A stretch of 64,000 bases of DNA from Pyxidicoccus sp. MSG2 (GTDB lineage Bacteria; Myxococcota; Myxococcia; Myxococcales; Myxococcaceae): assembly GCF_026626705.1 (NCBI RefSeq), contig NZ_JAPNKC010000001.1, positions 4,092,001-4,156,000 on the forward strand, in the 5' to 3' direction. The notes under the pieces are model-generated. The model saw only the letters and a program-made list of their open reading frames with translations, was not told the origin of the DNA and made no database searches. The position numbers and the translations under genes were made by a program. The stretch's first letter is position 1. Each line of letters begins with the position of its first letter. Shown in pieces: positions 11,330 to 22,676 of the stretch.

Positions 11330-11965
11330 TCAGGGGCGCCCCGGGCGCGAGGCGAGTCCCACCTGGAGGAGCGTCCCGCGCACGGTGCCCGCATCCGCGT
11401 CCGCGAGCCGGGCCTCCAGGCGCAGCACCATGCCGCGCCCCGCATGGAGGAGCACGCGAGGCGGCTCGCCCTCCTGCTTGCGCAGGCTGAACCACTCCAG
11501 CTCGGAGAACCGCGTCCGCCGGCCCAGCGGGTCGATGAAGCTGTCACCGCCCAGGAAGAGGGCGGGCACGACGCGCAGGCCGATGCCGCCAAGCCACGCC
11601 GCCAGCCCCAGACAGAACGTCCCCAGGGCGGGCCGCCCCTCCGTGTAGAGGAGGTGGAGCCCCAGCAGCCCCAGCACGCCCATCGCCATGAGCACCTGCA
11701 CATAGGTGCCGACGCGCGCATGGGCATCGAGGACTCGCAGCACGCGGGCCCGGGACAGCATCCACGCGCCATGGAGGGACAGGAGCGCGAGCCCCACCGC
11801 CGCCACGGCCACGCCCAGGTCAATCATCCCCCGGCGCCCGCCCAGCGCCTGCGACTCCCGGACGAGCCCCGCCGCGCAGCCGCCGAAGAACACCAGCGCC
11901 AGCACGTGGAAGCCGACAGCGAAGCGGGGGAACGCGGGAGTCCTCATGCGGAGCCGTGAGCGCAT
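11330..11965 (-). CDS. Membrane protein of unknown function
   Basis: A 211-aa protein with four hydrophobic stretches in the first 140 residues (about 12-33, 44-65, 84-103 and 112-133), followed by a soluble beta-rich tail of about 75 aa (RTRFSELEWFSLRKQEGEPP). The tail could be a PH-like module of the YdbS/bPH2 type, which often follows membrane helices, but I cannot confirm this. Start codons at 11968 (GTG), 11965 and 11947 are all possible and none has a convincing Shine-Dalgarno sequence. It ends tail-to-tail with the secreted protein gene. Confidence 0.6.
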   Translation of the reverse strand: MRSRLRMRTPAFPRFAVGFHVLALVFFGGCAAGLVRESQALGGRRGMIDLGVAVAAVGLALLSLHGAWMLSRARVLRVLDAHARVGTYVQVLMAMGVLGLLGLHLLYTEGRPALGTFCLGLAAWLGGIGLRVVPALFLGGDSFIDPLGRRTRFSELEWFSLRKQEGEPPRVLLHAGRGMVLRLEARLADADAGTVRGTLLQVGLASRPGRP

Positions 11966-12168
11966 CACACCGCGGGCCTGGAGAGGCGCGGAATGTGTCG
12001 GCTCCCGTCGGGTAGCCGACCTGGCAGGCGCCAGCCCTGCTTCCCCCCCTGCCCACGGACGGACGGCGCCGGGGCACCCCTACATGGCGGGCCTGCCTGC
12101 CCGTCATCAACCTTCCCAGACGGATGTCCCGCGGTGAGGGGGCCTGCGTCCGGGGGAGTGTGAGTCCC

Positions 12169-12660
12169 ATGTGGAGTCCTTCGTTCCGCAGAGCGAAACG
12201 CACGCCCTGGCGGCCGCGAGGTCCGCGCGCGGGAGTGCTGGGCCCCAGGACGGCGGCGGTGACCTTCGCGCTGCTGGAGGTCCTGTCCCTGCGGCGCGCG
12301 CCAGGTGGCGGAGCGACGCGCGCCCGCGTGAATCGCGGCCTGGCCTTCGCCGCCCTCGGAGGCGCGACGCTGCGGCTGCTGAAGGCCCGCCTGGAGAAGC
12401 ACCTGGGCCAGGGGAGTCGACGGGCCCACCGCTGGGGCTCTCGCACGGAGACCCTGCGGGAGCCGGTCGAGACGGCGCTCACCGTGGCGCTGCTCGGCGC
12501 GCTGGCGCTGCCACTCATGGTGGAGCAGGAGCCGAAGGCGCCGACCGGAAGGAAGCCGGTACCTCCGCGTGGGACGGAGACGGCGTCCGCGCGCTCGGTA
12601 GATGACGGTGAGGAGGACGGGGACGACCTGGGCCTCAATGGGGCCATCGCGTCCTGGTAG
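12169..12660 (+). CDS. Hypothetical protein
   Basis: A 163-aa protein with no recognised domain. The N-terminal half is basic, with a helix at about 30-45. A hydrophobic segment near residues 105-120 ([17 protein letters not shown]) may be one membrane span. The last 40 aa are low-complexity and end in an acidic run (DDGEEDGDD). The start is uncertain: ATG 12169 has a GGGGGAG run about 10 bases upstream, while ATG 12124 would add 15 residues. It lies 22 bp before the acyl-CoA dehydrogenase gene. GC3 pattern supports coding, but conservation is unknown. Confidence 0.45.
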   Translation: MWSPSFRRAKRTPWRPRGPRAGVLGPRTAAVTFALLEVLSLRRAPGGGATRARVNRGLAFAALGGATLRLLKARLEKHLGQGSRRAHRWGSRTETLREPVETALTVALLGALALPLMVEQEPKAPTGRKPVPPRGTETASARSVDDGEEDGDDLGLNGAIASW

Positions 12661-12682
12661 CGCTCCTGTTAACACCGGGGGC

Positions 12683-14485
<1,803 letters not shown>

Positions 14486-14584
14486 CCGGTTCGCACGCCT
14501 GCCCGGCTGCCCTCTGCTCCCTGCGCATGAGCAGGCCTGCACGTTTCTGATGCACCGATTGTTGGTGCTCGTAAGATGTAAAGG

Positions 14585-15394
14585 GTGACTGTTTCTTTCC
14601 ACCTGTGCCAACCCGGCGGCGGCGCTTCGTGTGGCGCCTGCTGTGGCCTGTACAACTTCCGGGACCACTCGCGCGCGGCGCTGACGGAGCAGCTCGCGAT
14701 GCAGACGGAGCGGTTGCGCCGGGTGCCCTGGGAGGCGTCGGCCTGGCAGGAGGCGGCGCGCGAGCTCATCGCGGCGCGGCGCGCGGAGCCGATGTTCTCC
14801 GCGGTGCGGGTGTGCCCGTTGCTGGGGTTCCTGGACAAGGACCGCAAGCAGGTGGGCTGCCTGGGGCACCCGCTGGTGACGGGCGGGACGGACCTGCGCG
14901 ACTGCGGCGTGTACCGCGCCTCCGTGTGCGAGACCTTCACCTGTCCGTCCTTCGGTTGGCTCACGGACGCGCAGGCGCGACTGGTCCAGGCAGCGTGCGC
15001 GGACTGGTACCTGTACGGACTGGTCATCACCGACGTGGAGTTCGTGCGCGGCTGCCTGCGACTCATCGAGTGGGAGCTGGGCGGGCCGGCAAAGCCCGAG
15101 GTGCTGGTGGAGAAGCCGGAGGTGCTCGCGGCGGTGCGCAAGCTCTTCGCGCTGAAGGAGACCGCGCCCCGGCGCGACGCGAAGGCCACGGTGTTCGGCC
15201 GCTTCGGCCGGGACACCGACGGCGAGCCGGTGCCGCGCACGGTGGACTACGTGCGCCTGGGCATGCGCGCGTCGCCCGAGGACGACGTGGTGCTGTGCCT
15301 GGGCTACACGCCCCAGGACTCCACCGAGCTGATGGCGGCGAGGGAGCTGGTGCGCTCGCACGTGAAGGCCGTGTCGCGCCTGCTCGCGAGCTGA
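14585..15394 (+). CDS. Cys-rich protein with CxxCC motif, possible zinc/Fe-S binding (YkgJ-like)
   Basis: A 269-aa soluble protein with an N-terminal cysteine motif SCGACCGLYNF and further cysteines at about 77, 92, 107, 115 and 120 (VCPLLGF, GCLGH, DCGVY, VCETFTC). The CGxCC core recalls YkgJ-type zinc/iron-chelating proteins, where clustered Cys bind a metal, but the full Cys spacing differs, so this is only a suggestion. The start is GTG 14585. A hairpin-like GCACC-N7-GGTGC at 14552-14568 lies just upstream and could end the acyl-CoA dehydrogenase transcript. The gene appears monocistronic. Confidence 0.6.
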   Translation: MTVSFHLCQPGGGASCGACCGLYNFRDHSRAALTEQLAMQTERLRRVPWEASAWQEAARELIAARRAEPMFSAVRVCPLLGFLDKDRKQVGCLGHPLVTGGTDLRDCGVYRASVCETFTCPSFGWLTDAQARLVQAACADWYLYGLVITDVEFVRGCLRLIEWELGGPAKPEVLVEKPEVLAAVRKLFALKETAPRRDAKATVFGRFGRDTDGEPVPRTVDYVRLGMRASPEDDVVLCLGYTPQDSTELMAARELVRSHVKAVSRLLAS

Positions 15395-15403
15395 GCCGGG
15401 CCG

Positions 15404-15421
15404 GGAAGGAACATTCCTTCC
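15404..15421. repeat. Copy of the GGAAGGAnCATTCCTTCC hairpin repeat
   Basis: GGAAGGAACATTCCTTCC forms a perfect 7-bp stem with a 4-base loop. It matches the core of the four-copy array at 58.25-58.64 kb, and the following 60-70 bases (Gly/Ser/Cys-coding style, ending in a GTGCCATTCCGG-like stretch) follow the same order as array units. It lies 10 bp after the Cys-rich gene, inside a 238-bp gap that holds no gene, and could act as a transcript end, although no T-run follows. Confidence 0.7.
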
Positions 15422-15632
15422 ACGAGTCCGCCTCCCGGAGGAGTGGGTCCCGGGTGCCGTGCCATTCCGGGGCCTGAAGGAGTCACGCCATCGTCCGCCA
15501 CCGCACATCCCAGGTGGCCACCGTCCACCCGCCACCGTGTTACCGGTGACGTCGCTCCCACCCTGACGGGCAAGCACGCAGCTTGCAGCGGCAAGCCGCG
15601 AGTCAATTCGGATGGGAACGCGAGGTGGTCGG

Positions 15633-16475
15633 ATGGGCAGTCGATGGGTGTGGGTGGGAATGGTGGGACTCTGCGCGTTGACCTCGGGGTGTCACGAGCG
15701 TGGAGAGGGCAACACTTCTTCGGCGGCTCCGCGCGTGGAGGCGGCGACGCCGGACACCGCGGAGGCGGGGGCACTGGGGGTCCGGGCGCCGGTGACGAAT
15801 GCGGTGGCGCAGGGCCCGGTGGCCCAGCCCGGCACGGCGGAGCGGCGCGCGCCGCCCACCGGCACGCAGGTGCGTGAGCCGACCGGAGCCGGCTCGACGG
15901 CCAGCGCTCCGGCGGGAGCCAACGCGGCGACCCCGGGCAGCCAGCCCGCGGCGTCCGGAACGGCGAATACGGCCCCCCGGACCACGACACCCGGCACGGC
16001 GAACGCGAGCACGGGCACGGCAGGCACACCCGCGACGGGCACGGCCGCGGCCGGCGCTGGCACCGCGACCCCGGGAGCGACCGGCACGGCGCAGGCTCCC
16101 GCGCGAGGCGGCAGGGTGATGATTGGCTCCGAGGCGGTGCAGGCGAGCGACGATGAAGCCTGGCACCTGGGCGCGGCGCGCGCGGCGAAGGACGCGGCGA
16201 CGGGAGGCAGCGGCAACGCGGGCGCGTCGCTCGAGGACGTGGTCATCGCTTCCAGCTCGGTGAGCGGGCGCGTCACGAGGGTGGGCAATGACGTCATCAC
16301 CGTGAGGGACCAGGAAGGCGGCGTCTACGAGCTGCAACTGGACCGCCGCAGCCGGGGTCTGCGCCAGGGCCGCAAGGTCTCCCTGCGCGGGCTCGAGGAG
16401 GGCACGCCGGTGCGCGCGCAGTTCGTCCTCATGGGCGGCCGCACCGTCGCGCGCGACGTGCAGATTCGCCGCTAG
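15633..16475 (+). CDS. Lipoprotein with long Ala/Thr/Gly/Pro linker
   Basis: A 280-aa putative lipoprotein: signal peptide and lipobox LTSGC (lipidated Cys near residue 20), about 150 residues of low-complexity Ala/Thr/Gly/Pro sequence, then a compact C-terminal domain of about 95 aa (SVSGRVTRVGNDVITVRDQEGGVYELQL ends clipped) that reads like a small beta-barrel. The linker is long enough to reach across the periplasm or off the cell surface. The start at 15633 begins the signal peptide; the frame opens at 15612. No neighbouring gene hints at function. Confidence 0.7.
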   Translation: MGSRWVWVGMVGLCALTSGCHERGEGNTSSAAPRVEAATPDTAEAGALGVRAPVTNAVAQGPVAQPGTAERRAPPTGTQVREPTGAGSTASAPAGANAATPGSQPAASGTANTAPRTTTPGTANASTGTAGTPATGTAAAGAGTATPGATGTAQAPARGGRVMIGSEAVQASDDEAWHLGAARAAKDAATGGSGNAGASLEDVVIASSSVSGRVTRVGNDVITVRDQEGGVYELQLDRRSRGLRQGRKVSLRGLEEGTPVRAQFVLMGGRTVARDVQIRR

Positions 16476-16634
16476 CGACACGCTTCCTCCACGCGGCCGG
16501 GGCGTCACGCGGTATGACGCCCCGGTTCATGAATTCGCCCGGCCGCCCACCCGTCGAAGGAGCGGGCGGCATGTGGGCGATGGCACTCCACCGGCTGTTG
16601 CAGTGTCCGAGTGGGGAGCCCTGGAGGCGAGCGC

Positions 16635-17843
16635 ATGGAGGCAGCAGCACCCCGGCAGTCCGGGACGCGGTGTCACCCCTGGCTCGCCGTGCTGCTCGCG
16701 GCCTGCGCGCTCACCGCGTGCAGGCGCGGGGCGGGCACGCTGGAGCCTTCCGTGCCGCCGCCGCCGCGGCTCACCGTGGAGCAGGTGGCGCGGCTCCTCC
16801 CACCCAACGTGAAGGAGCGCGAGGGCTGGGCACGCGACGTGCTCGCCGCGCTGGAGGTGGAGGAGCTCGCGCCCTCGCCACCCGCGGTGTGCTCGGTGCT
16901 GGCCGTCATCGAGCAGGAGTCCGGCTTCGAAGCGGACCCGGCGGTACCGGGCCTGCCGAAGCTGGTGCGCACGCGGCTGGAGTCGCACGCGGACAAGCTG
17001 GGCCCGCCAGGCCGCAAGGTGCTGGCCTCCGTGCTGGAAGGAAAGGCGCCGGGCCAGAAGCGCACCTTCGACGAACGGCTCAGCACGGTGCGCACCGAGC
17101 ACGACCTGGACCTGCTCTTCCGCGACATCCTCGCGTACTACGAGGACAAGTACCCGAAGACGTACGCGCTGGCGGACCTGGCCAGCTCGCTCTTCGCAAC
17201 GGGGAAGCTGGAGGACCTCAACCCCATCACCACCGCCGGCTCCATGCAGGTGAGCGTGCGGTACGCGGTGGAGAAGGAAGGCGACGACGCGGACCCGACG
17301 GAGGTGCGCGAGCGGATGTACACGCGAGCGGGAGGCGTGCGCTACGGCACCGCGCGGCTGCTGGGCTACGAGGCCGCCTACCCGGAGCCCCTCTTCCGCT
17401 TCGCGGACTACAACGCCGGCGTCTACGCCTCGCGCAACGCGGCCCTGCAGGTGCAGGTGAGCCGCCTCACGGGCCTGGCGCTGGCGCCGGATGGGGACCT
17501 CCAGCTCTACGACAAACAGGGCGAGCCGCTGGACGACGACAGCAAGTCACTCAAGGCACTGCTCGTCTTCCGCCAGCGCTACGCGCCAGAGGTCAGCGAA
17601 AGGCAGGTGCGCCGCGACGTGCGCGAGGAGAAGGAGCAGGGCTTCGAGGACACCGACACGTTCCGCGCGGTGAAGCGCGTCTACGCGCGGGAGACGGGTG
17701 AGTCGCCCGCCTATGCCCAGCTCCCCCAGGTGACGCTGCGAAGCCCCAAGCTCAAGACGGAGCGCACCACCGCGTGGTTCGCGCGCTCGGTGCAGGGGAG
17801 ATTCGACAAGTGCCAGGCCCGCTACCGCGCGCTGGCGAAGTAG
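16635..17843 (+). CDS. DUF1615 family lipoprotein
   Basis: A 402-aa protein matching the DUF1615 family over its length. Landmarks are VLAVIEQESGFEADPAVPGL near residue 90, the GGVRYGTARLLGYEAAYPEP block near 245, and FADYNAGVYASRNAALQ following it. The ESGF and N-A-G-x-Y-A-S-R-N motifs recall lysozyme-like transglycosylase folds, so peptidoglycan cleavage is possible but unproven for the family. The signal peptide ends LAACALTAC, a likely lipobox with Cys near residue 28. ATG 16635 has GGAGG 7 bases upstream, which decides the start over 16611. Confidence 0.8.
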   Translation: MEAAAPRQSGTRCHPWLAVLLAACALTACRRGAGTLEPSVPPPPRLTVEQVARLLPPNVKEREGWARDVLAALEVEELAPSPPAVCSVLAVIEQESGFEADPAVPGLPKLVRTRLESHADKLGPPGRKVLASVLEGKAPGQKRTFDERLSTVRTEHDLDLLFRDILAYYEDKYPKTYALADLASSLFATGKLEDLNPITTAGSMQVSVRYAVEKEGDDADPTEVRERMYTRAGGVRYGTARLLGYEAAYPEPLFRFADYNAGVYASRNAALQVQVSRLTGLALAPDGDLQLYDKQGEPLDDDSKSLKALLVFRQRYAPEVSERQVRRDVREEKEQGFEDTDTFRAVKRVYARETGESPAYAQLPQVTLRSPKLKTERTTAWFARSVQGRFDKCQARYRALAK

Positions 17844-17861
17844 CGGGCCCGGCGACTCAGC

Positions 17862-19478
17862 TCACGGCGTGGTGAAGAAGGAGCTGATGGCCTCCGAGGA
17901 AGCGAAGGGCAGCGACTCGCCGAAGGTGAAGGGCTTGCGCTCGATGTCGGACCCGGGCGAGTCCATGGCCGCCACGCGCAGGTAGTAGATGCCCCCCGAG
18001 GGCAGCACCCCGGGCGGCAGCCGCACCTGGGTGGCCGAGCCGGGCAGGTACAAGCGGACGGACGACGTGCTGAAGAAGAGCTCCGGGTCGAACTTGTAGA
18101 TGGTCACCCGGTACGCGTTGGCCGCGCCCAGCGTGGGCGCCTGCCACGAGATGACGGGGCTGGCCGAGCCCACCTCACGCGCCACACTCGCGGGCACACC
18201 GTCGATGTTCAGCTCGCGGGGCGGAGACACGCGCGGCTGCACGGGCCCCGCGACGAGGTTGTCCAGCCGGTCGTACATCACCATCGTCCCCGACAGGTAG
18301 AACTGGCTGCCCGAGCCATTCGGAATGGGCTGGAGGGTGCGGAACGAGTACTGCGCGGCGGCCACCGTGCCCCAGCTCGACGGGAACGGATTGCCGTACG
18401 TCAGCCGGCGCGTGAAGTCATACGACGCGCCCCGGGGAAGCTGCAGGGTGAGCAGCTCGCCCGAGTAGCCCACCCAGCCGTCCGACAGGCCGTGCGCGGC
18501 GGGCGTGACGTAGAAGTACGGGATGGACGGCGTGGCCGACGGGTGCACCTCGGTGGCCCGGGCGGTGTACTGGGGCAGCCGCCACTCGATGGGGAACTCC
18601 GCCATGGGCACGGGCTGCATCACCCCGGTGACGGGAAGGGGCGTGGTGCCGTCCGGGGTGAAGTCGAAGGCGCCCATCTCCACGCTGCGCACCACCGTGG
18701 AGTACGCCAGCGCGCCGCCATCCGGCAGCGTGCCCGCATCCATGGGGTGGAGCTGGTTGACGACCAGCCGGTCCCCCTTGTCCGCCTCGAACACGGGGAT
18801 GGGGCCGGTGCCGGCCCACAGCTCGGAGCCGGTGGAGAGGACGCTCGTCTGCCCGGTGGGGTCGAGGTCGAGGATGTCCACGCCGCCGTACAGGTCCACC
18901 TGCCGGGAGGCCACCTGGAGGCTGGAGCCGGGCACCGAGTTGCCCTGCCACTGCGCCCACGGCGCCAGGCCCACGAGGTTGAGCTGCACGGGCGTCGTCG
19001 ACTCCTGGCTGAACACGGTGTCCGCGCGGCCCAGGCGGTTGCCGCCAATGTCCACCCGCCGCTCATCGGTGACGACGTAGCTGCTGGAGCCGGTCTTCAG
19101 GTAGTACGGGCCGGAGGGCACGCCAGCGAACTGGTAGCCGCCATCCACGGCCGTGCCGGTGATGCGCGTGAAGGTGACCCCGTTGGGGACCAGCACCTCG
19201 AGCGCACGCGTGGACAGGTCATCGGTCCGCTCCGCGATGCCCACCGCGGTGTGGAAGCGGGTGGTGCTCGTCACGAGCACCGTGTCGCCGGAGGAAGTGC
19301 CGCCGTCGGACGCGCAGCCCTCGGTGATGGGCACGCCCATCCAGGTGCCGTCGCCGCCGGTGGAGTCGGTGTCCACCGGGGACTGGCCGTCCTGGAGCTG
19401 TGGCGAGGTGCCGGGCTCGCCGCCAGCACAGCCCAGCCACGTGGCACAGAGCAGGAGAGAGAAGTGACGCAGGTACAT
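17862..19478 (-). CDS. Secreted beta-rich protein, putative lipoprotein with Ig-like/fibronectin module
   Basis: A 538-aa exported protein. The signal peptide ends CATWLGCAGG, so it may be a lipoprotein although the -3 residue is Trp, not Leu. About 70 residues on, a segment with VSGPYY-like pattern (GYQFAGVPSGPYYLKTGSSS) suggests a carboxypeptidase-regulatory-like or Cna-B fold. Residues about 440-520 read as a fibronectin type III-like unit (PVISWQAPTLGAANAYRVTI). No catalytic motif is visible, so a structural or adhesive surface role is likeliest. The start at 19478 is chosen at the signal peptide; 11 further codons are open upstream. It is convergent with the DUF1615 gene, 18 bp apart. 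Confidence 0.7.
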   Translation of the reverse strand: MYLRHFSLLLCATWLGCAGGEPGTSPQLQDGQSPVDTDSTGGDGTWMGVPITEGCASDGGTSSGDTVLVTSTTRFHTAVGIAERTDDLSTRALEVLVPNGVTFTRITGTAVDGGYQFAGVPSGPYYLKTGSSSYVVTDERRVDIGGNRLGRADTVFSQESTTPVQLNLVGLAPWAQWQGNSVPGSSLQVASRQVDLYGGVDILDLDPTGQTSVLSTGSELWAGTGPIPVFEADKGDRLVVNQLHPMDAGTLPDGGALAYSTVVRSVEMGAFDFTPDGTTPLPVTGVMQPVPMAEFPIEWRLPQYTARATEVHPSATPSIPYFYVTPAAHGLSDGWVGYSGELLTLQLPRGASYDFTRRLTYGNPFPSSWGTVAAAQYSFRTLQPIPNGSGSQFYLSGTMVMYDRLDNLVAGPVQPRVSPPRELNIDGVPASVAREVGSASPVISWQAPTLGAANAYRVTIYKFDPELFFSTSSVRLYLPGSATQVRLPPGVLPSGGIYYLRVAAMDSPGSDIERKPFTFGESLPFASSEAISSFFTTP

Positions 19479-19597
19479 GAAACCCCCGAAAGAGTGGGAA
19501 GGGTGGAGCACCCTACCGGGGGCCTCTGACGCCGACAGGTGAGCAACCTGACATGCGCCGGCCCGAGAGGAATCGGGCCGGCGCGGTGCGAAGCGCC

Positions 19598-21073
19598 TCA
19601 GTTCTTCGCGGGGGCGGCGGGCGGAGCGAAGCGCTTGTCGGAGATCTTCATCTCCGTGACGGTGCCGTACTTGCGGGCCACGTCGCGGATGGCGGACGCC
19701 TTGCCGATGAGGACGACGGTGAGGTCCTGCGGCGAGGGCAGCGTGCGCTGGATGACGGCGCGCACACTGTCGCGGGTGGCGGCGGAGACGTCGCGGGCGA
19801 AGCCGTCCACGTCGCTGGAGTCGAGCCCGTAGAAGGCGAGCTCGGACAGCTTGCCGGCCACCTGCGTGCCCGTCTCCAGCGTGGGCGGGAACTGGCCCAG
19901 CACGTACGCCTTGGACGAGGCGAGCATGGCGTCGTCCATGCCGGACTGGCGGTAGCGCGAGAGCACGTCCAGCGCGAGGTCGATGGCCCGGCCGGTGGAC
20001 TCCGTCTTCGTGTACGAGCTGATGACCACGGGGCCCGGGCGCGAGTTGCGGATGAAGTATGCGGCGGCGCCGTAGCTGAGGCCGGACTTCACGCGCAGCT
20101 CGGTGTTGAGCAGCGAGGTGAAGCGGCCGCCGAACACGGTCTCCGCCAGTTCCACGGCGACGCGGTCCGGGTCGTCACGGGAGATGCCGGTGTTGCCAAT
20201 CCAGAAGTACGTCTGGGTGGCGTCCGGCTTGTCCACGAGCAGCACGCGGCGGCCCTTGGACGCGGTGGTGGCGGGCACCTCGGGAGCCGGCGAGGCGGCC
20301 TTCGCCCAGCCGCCGAGCGCGGACTCCAGCTTCGCGGCGAGCGCCTTCGCGTCGAAGTCGCCCACCACGGAGAGGATGAGCCGGTCCGCGCCGAGCTGGT
20401 TCTTCGCGTACGCGAGCACGTCCTCGCGGGTGAGGCCCGGGAGGGACGCCTCGCTGCCCTTCACGGGAGCGCCGTACGGATGGCTGGTGAAGTGGAACGC
20501 CTGGAAGTACGAGCCGATGAGGGCGCGCAGGTCTCCGTCCTTGGCGGAGGCGATTTCGGACACCATGCGCTCGCGCGTCTTCTCCAGCTCGTCCTGGGAG
20601 AAGCGCGGGCGGGTGAGCATGTCGGTGAGCAGTTCCACCATCAGCCCGGTGTCGCGAGACATGAACTGGCCGTTGATGATGAGGGCCTCGAGGGTGGGCA
20701 ACACCTCGAGGGTGGCTCCCACGCCGTCCACGGCCTCGGCGAACTGGCGGGCGTCACGAGGGCCGGCGCCCTTCTGCATCAGCTCGCCGGTGAGGGCGGC
20801 CAGGCCCTCCTTGCCGGCGGGAGCGCCGAGCGCACCGCCGCGAATCCACGCGCTGAACGAGACGAGCGGCAGATTCCTCCGCTCCACGAGGAGCAGCTTC
20901 GCGCCGTTCTTCAGCGTGACGGTGGTGGGCTTGGGGAGCGTCACGCCCTGCGCCGGAGCCGGAGCAGGCGTCGCCGGCTTCGGAGCCGGAGTGGCGGGGC
21001 CCTGCGCGGCGGAGGGGAAGGAGGAGAGCAGCAGCGAGCTGAGCAGGACCTTCCAGGAGAGGGGCGCCATCAT
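19598..21073 (-). CDS. M16 family peptidase-like protein, zinc site lost
   Basis: A 491-aa exported M16 (pitrilysin/mitochondrial-processing-peptidase) homologue. A signal peptide is followed by a Pro/Ala linker and the two M16 halves. Where active members have HxxEH this protein has ALTGELMQ (after GKEGLA), so zinc cannot be bound in the usual way. The second half keeps family features ([20 protein letters not shown]). Its start (ATGATG at 21073/21070) overlaps the stop of the active M16 gene, indicating translational coupling and a heterodimer, as in alpha/beta MPP and the bacterial two-subunit M16B pairs. Its role is probably substrate binding and not catalysis. Confidence 0.85.
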   Translation of the reverse strand: MMAPLSWKVLLSSLLLSSFPSAAQGPATPAPKPATPAPAPAQGVTLPKPTTVTLKNGAKLLLVERRNLPLVSFSAWIRGGALGAPAGKEGLAALTGELMQKGAGPRDARQFAEAVDGVGATLEVLPTLEALIINGQFMSRDTGLMVELLTDMLTRPRFSQDELEKTRERMVSEIASAKDGDLRALIGSYFQAFHFTSHPYGAPVKGSEASLPGLTREDVLAYAKNQLGADRLILSVVGDFDAKALAAKLESALGGWAKAASPAPEVPATTASKGRRVLLVDKPDATQTYFWIGNTGISRDDPDRVAVELAETVFGGRFTSLLNTELRVKSGLSYGAAAYFIRNSRPGPVVISSYTKTESTGRAIDLALDVLSRYRQSGMDDAMLASSKAYVLGQFPPTLETGTQVAGKLSELAFYGLDSSDVDGFARDVSAATRDSVRAVIQRTLPSPQDLTVVLIGKASAIRDVARKYGTVTEMKISDKRFAPPAAPAKN

Positions 21074-22476
21074 CGCGTGGCCTCCTTGCGGGTGTCGGGG
21101 GTGGCGTCCTTCTCGTCGGTGGGCACGAGCCACCCGACGGTGCGGCGCTGGGAGTTGAAGATGCGCGCGGCGACCTTGCGCACGTCCTCGCGGGTGACCT
21201 TCTCGAACCGTGCGGGGGCGTCGAAGAGCTGGCGGTAGTCGCCGCGGAAGACCTCGGCGGTGCCGAGAGCGCGGCCACGGCCGTCATTGGTCTCCAGGCC
21301 GCGCCAGTAGCCGGCGAGGGCGATGTTGCGCGCCTTGCGCAGCTCCGCCTCGGTGACGCCGTCCTTCACGACACGGTCGAGCTCCTCGGTGAGCATCGCC
21401 TCCACCTTCGCGAGGTCACCGCCGGGGGGCAGGTCCGCCTGAATCCAGACGAGCGACGGGTCGAAGCCGGGGGAGAACAGGGGCTCGACCTTGATGGCGA
21501 CGCGGGCCTCCTCGACGAGGCGGCGGTGCAGGCGCGAGGAGTCGCCGTCGGCGAGGATGCGCAGGAGCAGGTTGAGCGCCTCGGCGTCCGCGTCCTTCCC
21601 GGAGATGCCGTGGTAGGCGAGCTGGAGGATGGGGGACTGGGCCAGCTTGCGGACGACGACGCGGCGCTCCCCGTGCTGCTCGGGCTCCTGGGTGCGGACG
21701 GGAGCGGGGGCGGGCTGGGAGGGGATGGGCTCGAGGTACTTCTCCGCGAGCGCGAAGATTTCGGCGGGGGTGACGGCGCCGGTGACGATGAGGGTGCTGT
21801 TGTTGGGGGCGTAGTACGTCTTGAAGTAGCGCTGGAGGTCCTCGAGCTTCCAGGACTCGATGTCCGACGGCCAGCCGATGACGGGGAACTGGTACGGGTG
21901 GGCGACGTAGGCGGTGGCCTGGACCTGCTCCTGGAGGGCGCCGGCGTTGTAGTTGTCCACGGAGGAGCGGCGCTCCGAGTAGACGACGCCGCGCTCGGAC
22001 TCGATGACCTTGGGGTCGAAGGCGAGGTTCTGGAGGCGGTCGGCCTCGAGGTCGAAGATGAGCTCGAGGGCGGAGCGGGGGAACCACTCCATGTAGACGG
22101 TGACGTCCTCGGAGGTGAAGGCGTTGTTGGCGCCGCCGTTGGCCTCCATGACGCGGTCGAACTCACCGGGGCCGTACTTCTTGGCGCCGTTGAACATCAT
22201 GTGTTCGAAGAAGTGGGACAGGCCGGTGATGCCGGGGTACTCGTTGCGGCTGCCGACGCGGAACCAGTTGTAGAGGACGGCGTTGGGGATGTCCTGGTCG
22301 GGCCAGACGATGACCTTCATCCCGTTCTTGAGGGTGCGCGCCTCGATGCTGGCGCCGAGCTTCTGCGTGGTGGCCGGGGAAGGCTTGGACGCCGCCCTGC
22401 CCTGCCCCTGCGCGCCCGCGACGGGGGCCGCGAGCAGGGCCAGGCAGGACGCCCAGAGTAACGACTGACGGAACAT
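21070..22476 (-). CDS. M16 family zinc peptidase, active subunit
   Basis: A 468-aa exported zinc metallopeptidase. A signal peptide ends near AGAQG. The inverted zinc motif HFFEH lies within [13 protein letters not shown], and the distal Glu ligand is in [14 protein letters not shown] about 75 residues later. The C-terminal half has the usual M16 fold ([20 protein letters not shown]). It is the first gene of a two-gene operon with the inactive partner. Peptidases of this type are periplasmic or surface enzymes that clear peptides. ATG 22476 is chosen at the start of the signal peptide; the frame is open 17 codons further. Confidence 0.88.
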   Translation of the reverse strand: MFRQSLLWASCLALLAAPVAGAQGQGRAASKPSPATTQKLGASIEARTLKNGMKVIVWPDQDIPNAVLYNWFRVGSRNEYPGITGLSHFFEHMMFNGAKKYGPGEFDRVMEANGGANNAFTSEDVTVYMEWFPRSALELIFDLEADRLQNLAFDPKVIESERGVVYSERRSSVDNYNAGALQEQVQATAYVAHPYQFPVIGWPSDIESWKLEDLQRYFKTYYAPNNSTLIVTGAVTPAEIFALAEKYLEPIPSQPAPAPVRTQEPEQHGERRVVVRKLAQSPILQLAYHGISGKDADAEALNLLLRILADGDSSRLHRRLVEEARVAIKVEPLFSPGFDPSLVWIQADLPPGGDLAKVEAMLTEELDRVVKDGVTEAELRKARNIALAGYWRGLETNDGRGRALGTAEVFRGDYRQLFDAPARFEKVTREDVRKVAARIFNSQRRTVGWLVPTDEKDATPDTRKEATR

Positions 22477-22676
22477 CCGTACTCCTGTCGTGAGGAAGAC
22501 GCCCGGGAACGGACGCGCGGGCACCATATTCCAGGTGCCGTCCTCCCGTGTGACTCAGCGGGGTGGTCGCGGCCCCTCGCCTCCCCTCCGCCGGAAAATC
22601 CCTGGATAATCCACCTCGGAGCTGGCGTCCGTCCCCCTCCCGGGGCGGCGCCGCCGCACACCCCAGGGGAGCGCCG

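Noticed and set aside
16580..16602. TGGCAC followed by TTGCA, like a sigma-54 promoter before the DUF1615 gene
   Set aside because: The GG to GC distance is about 6 bp too long for -24/-12 recognition.
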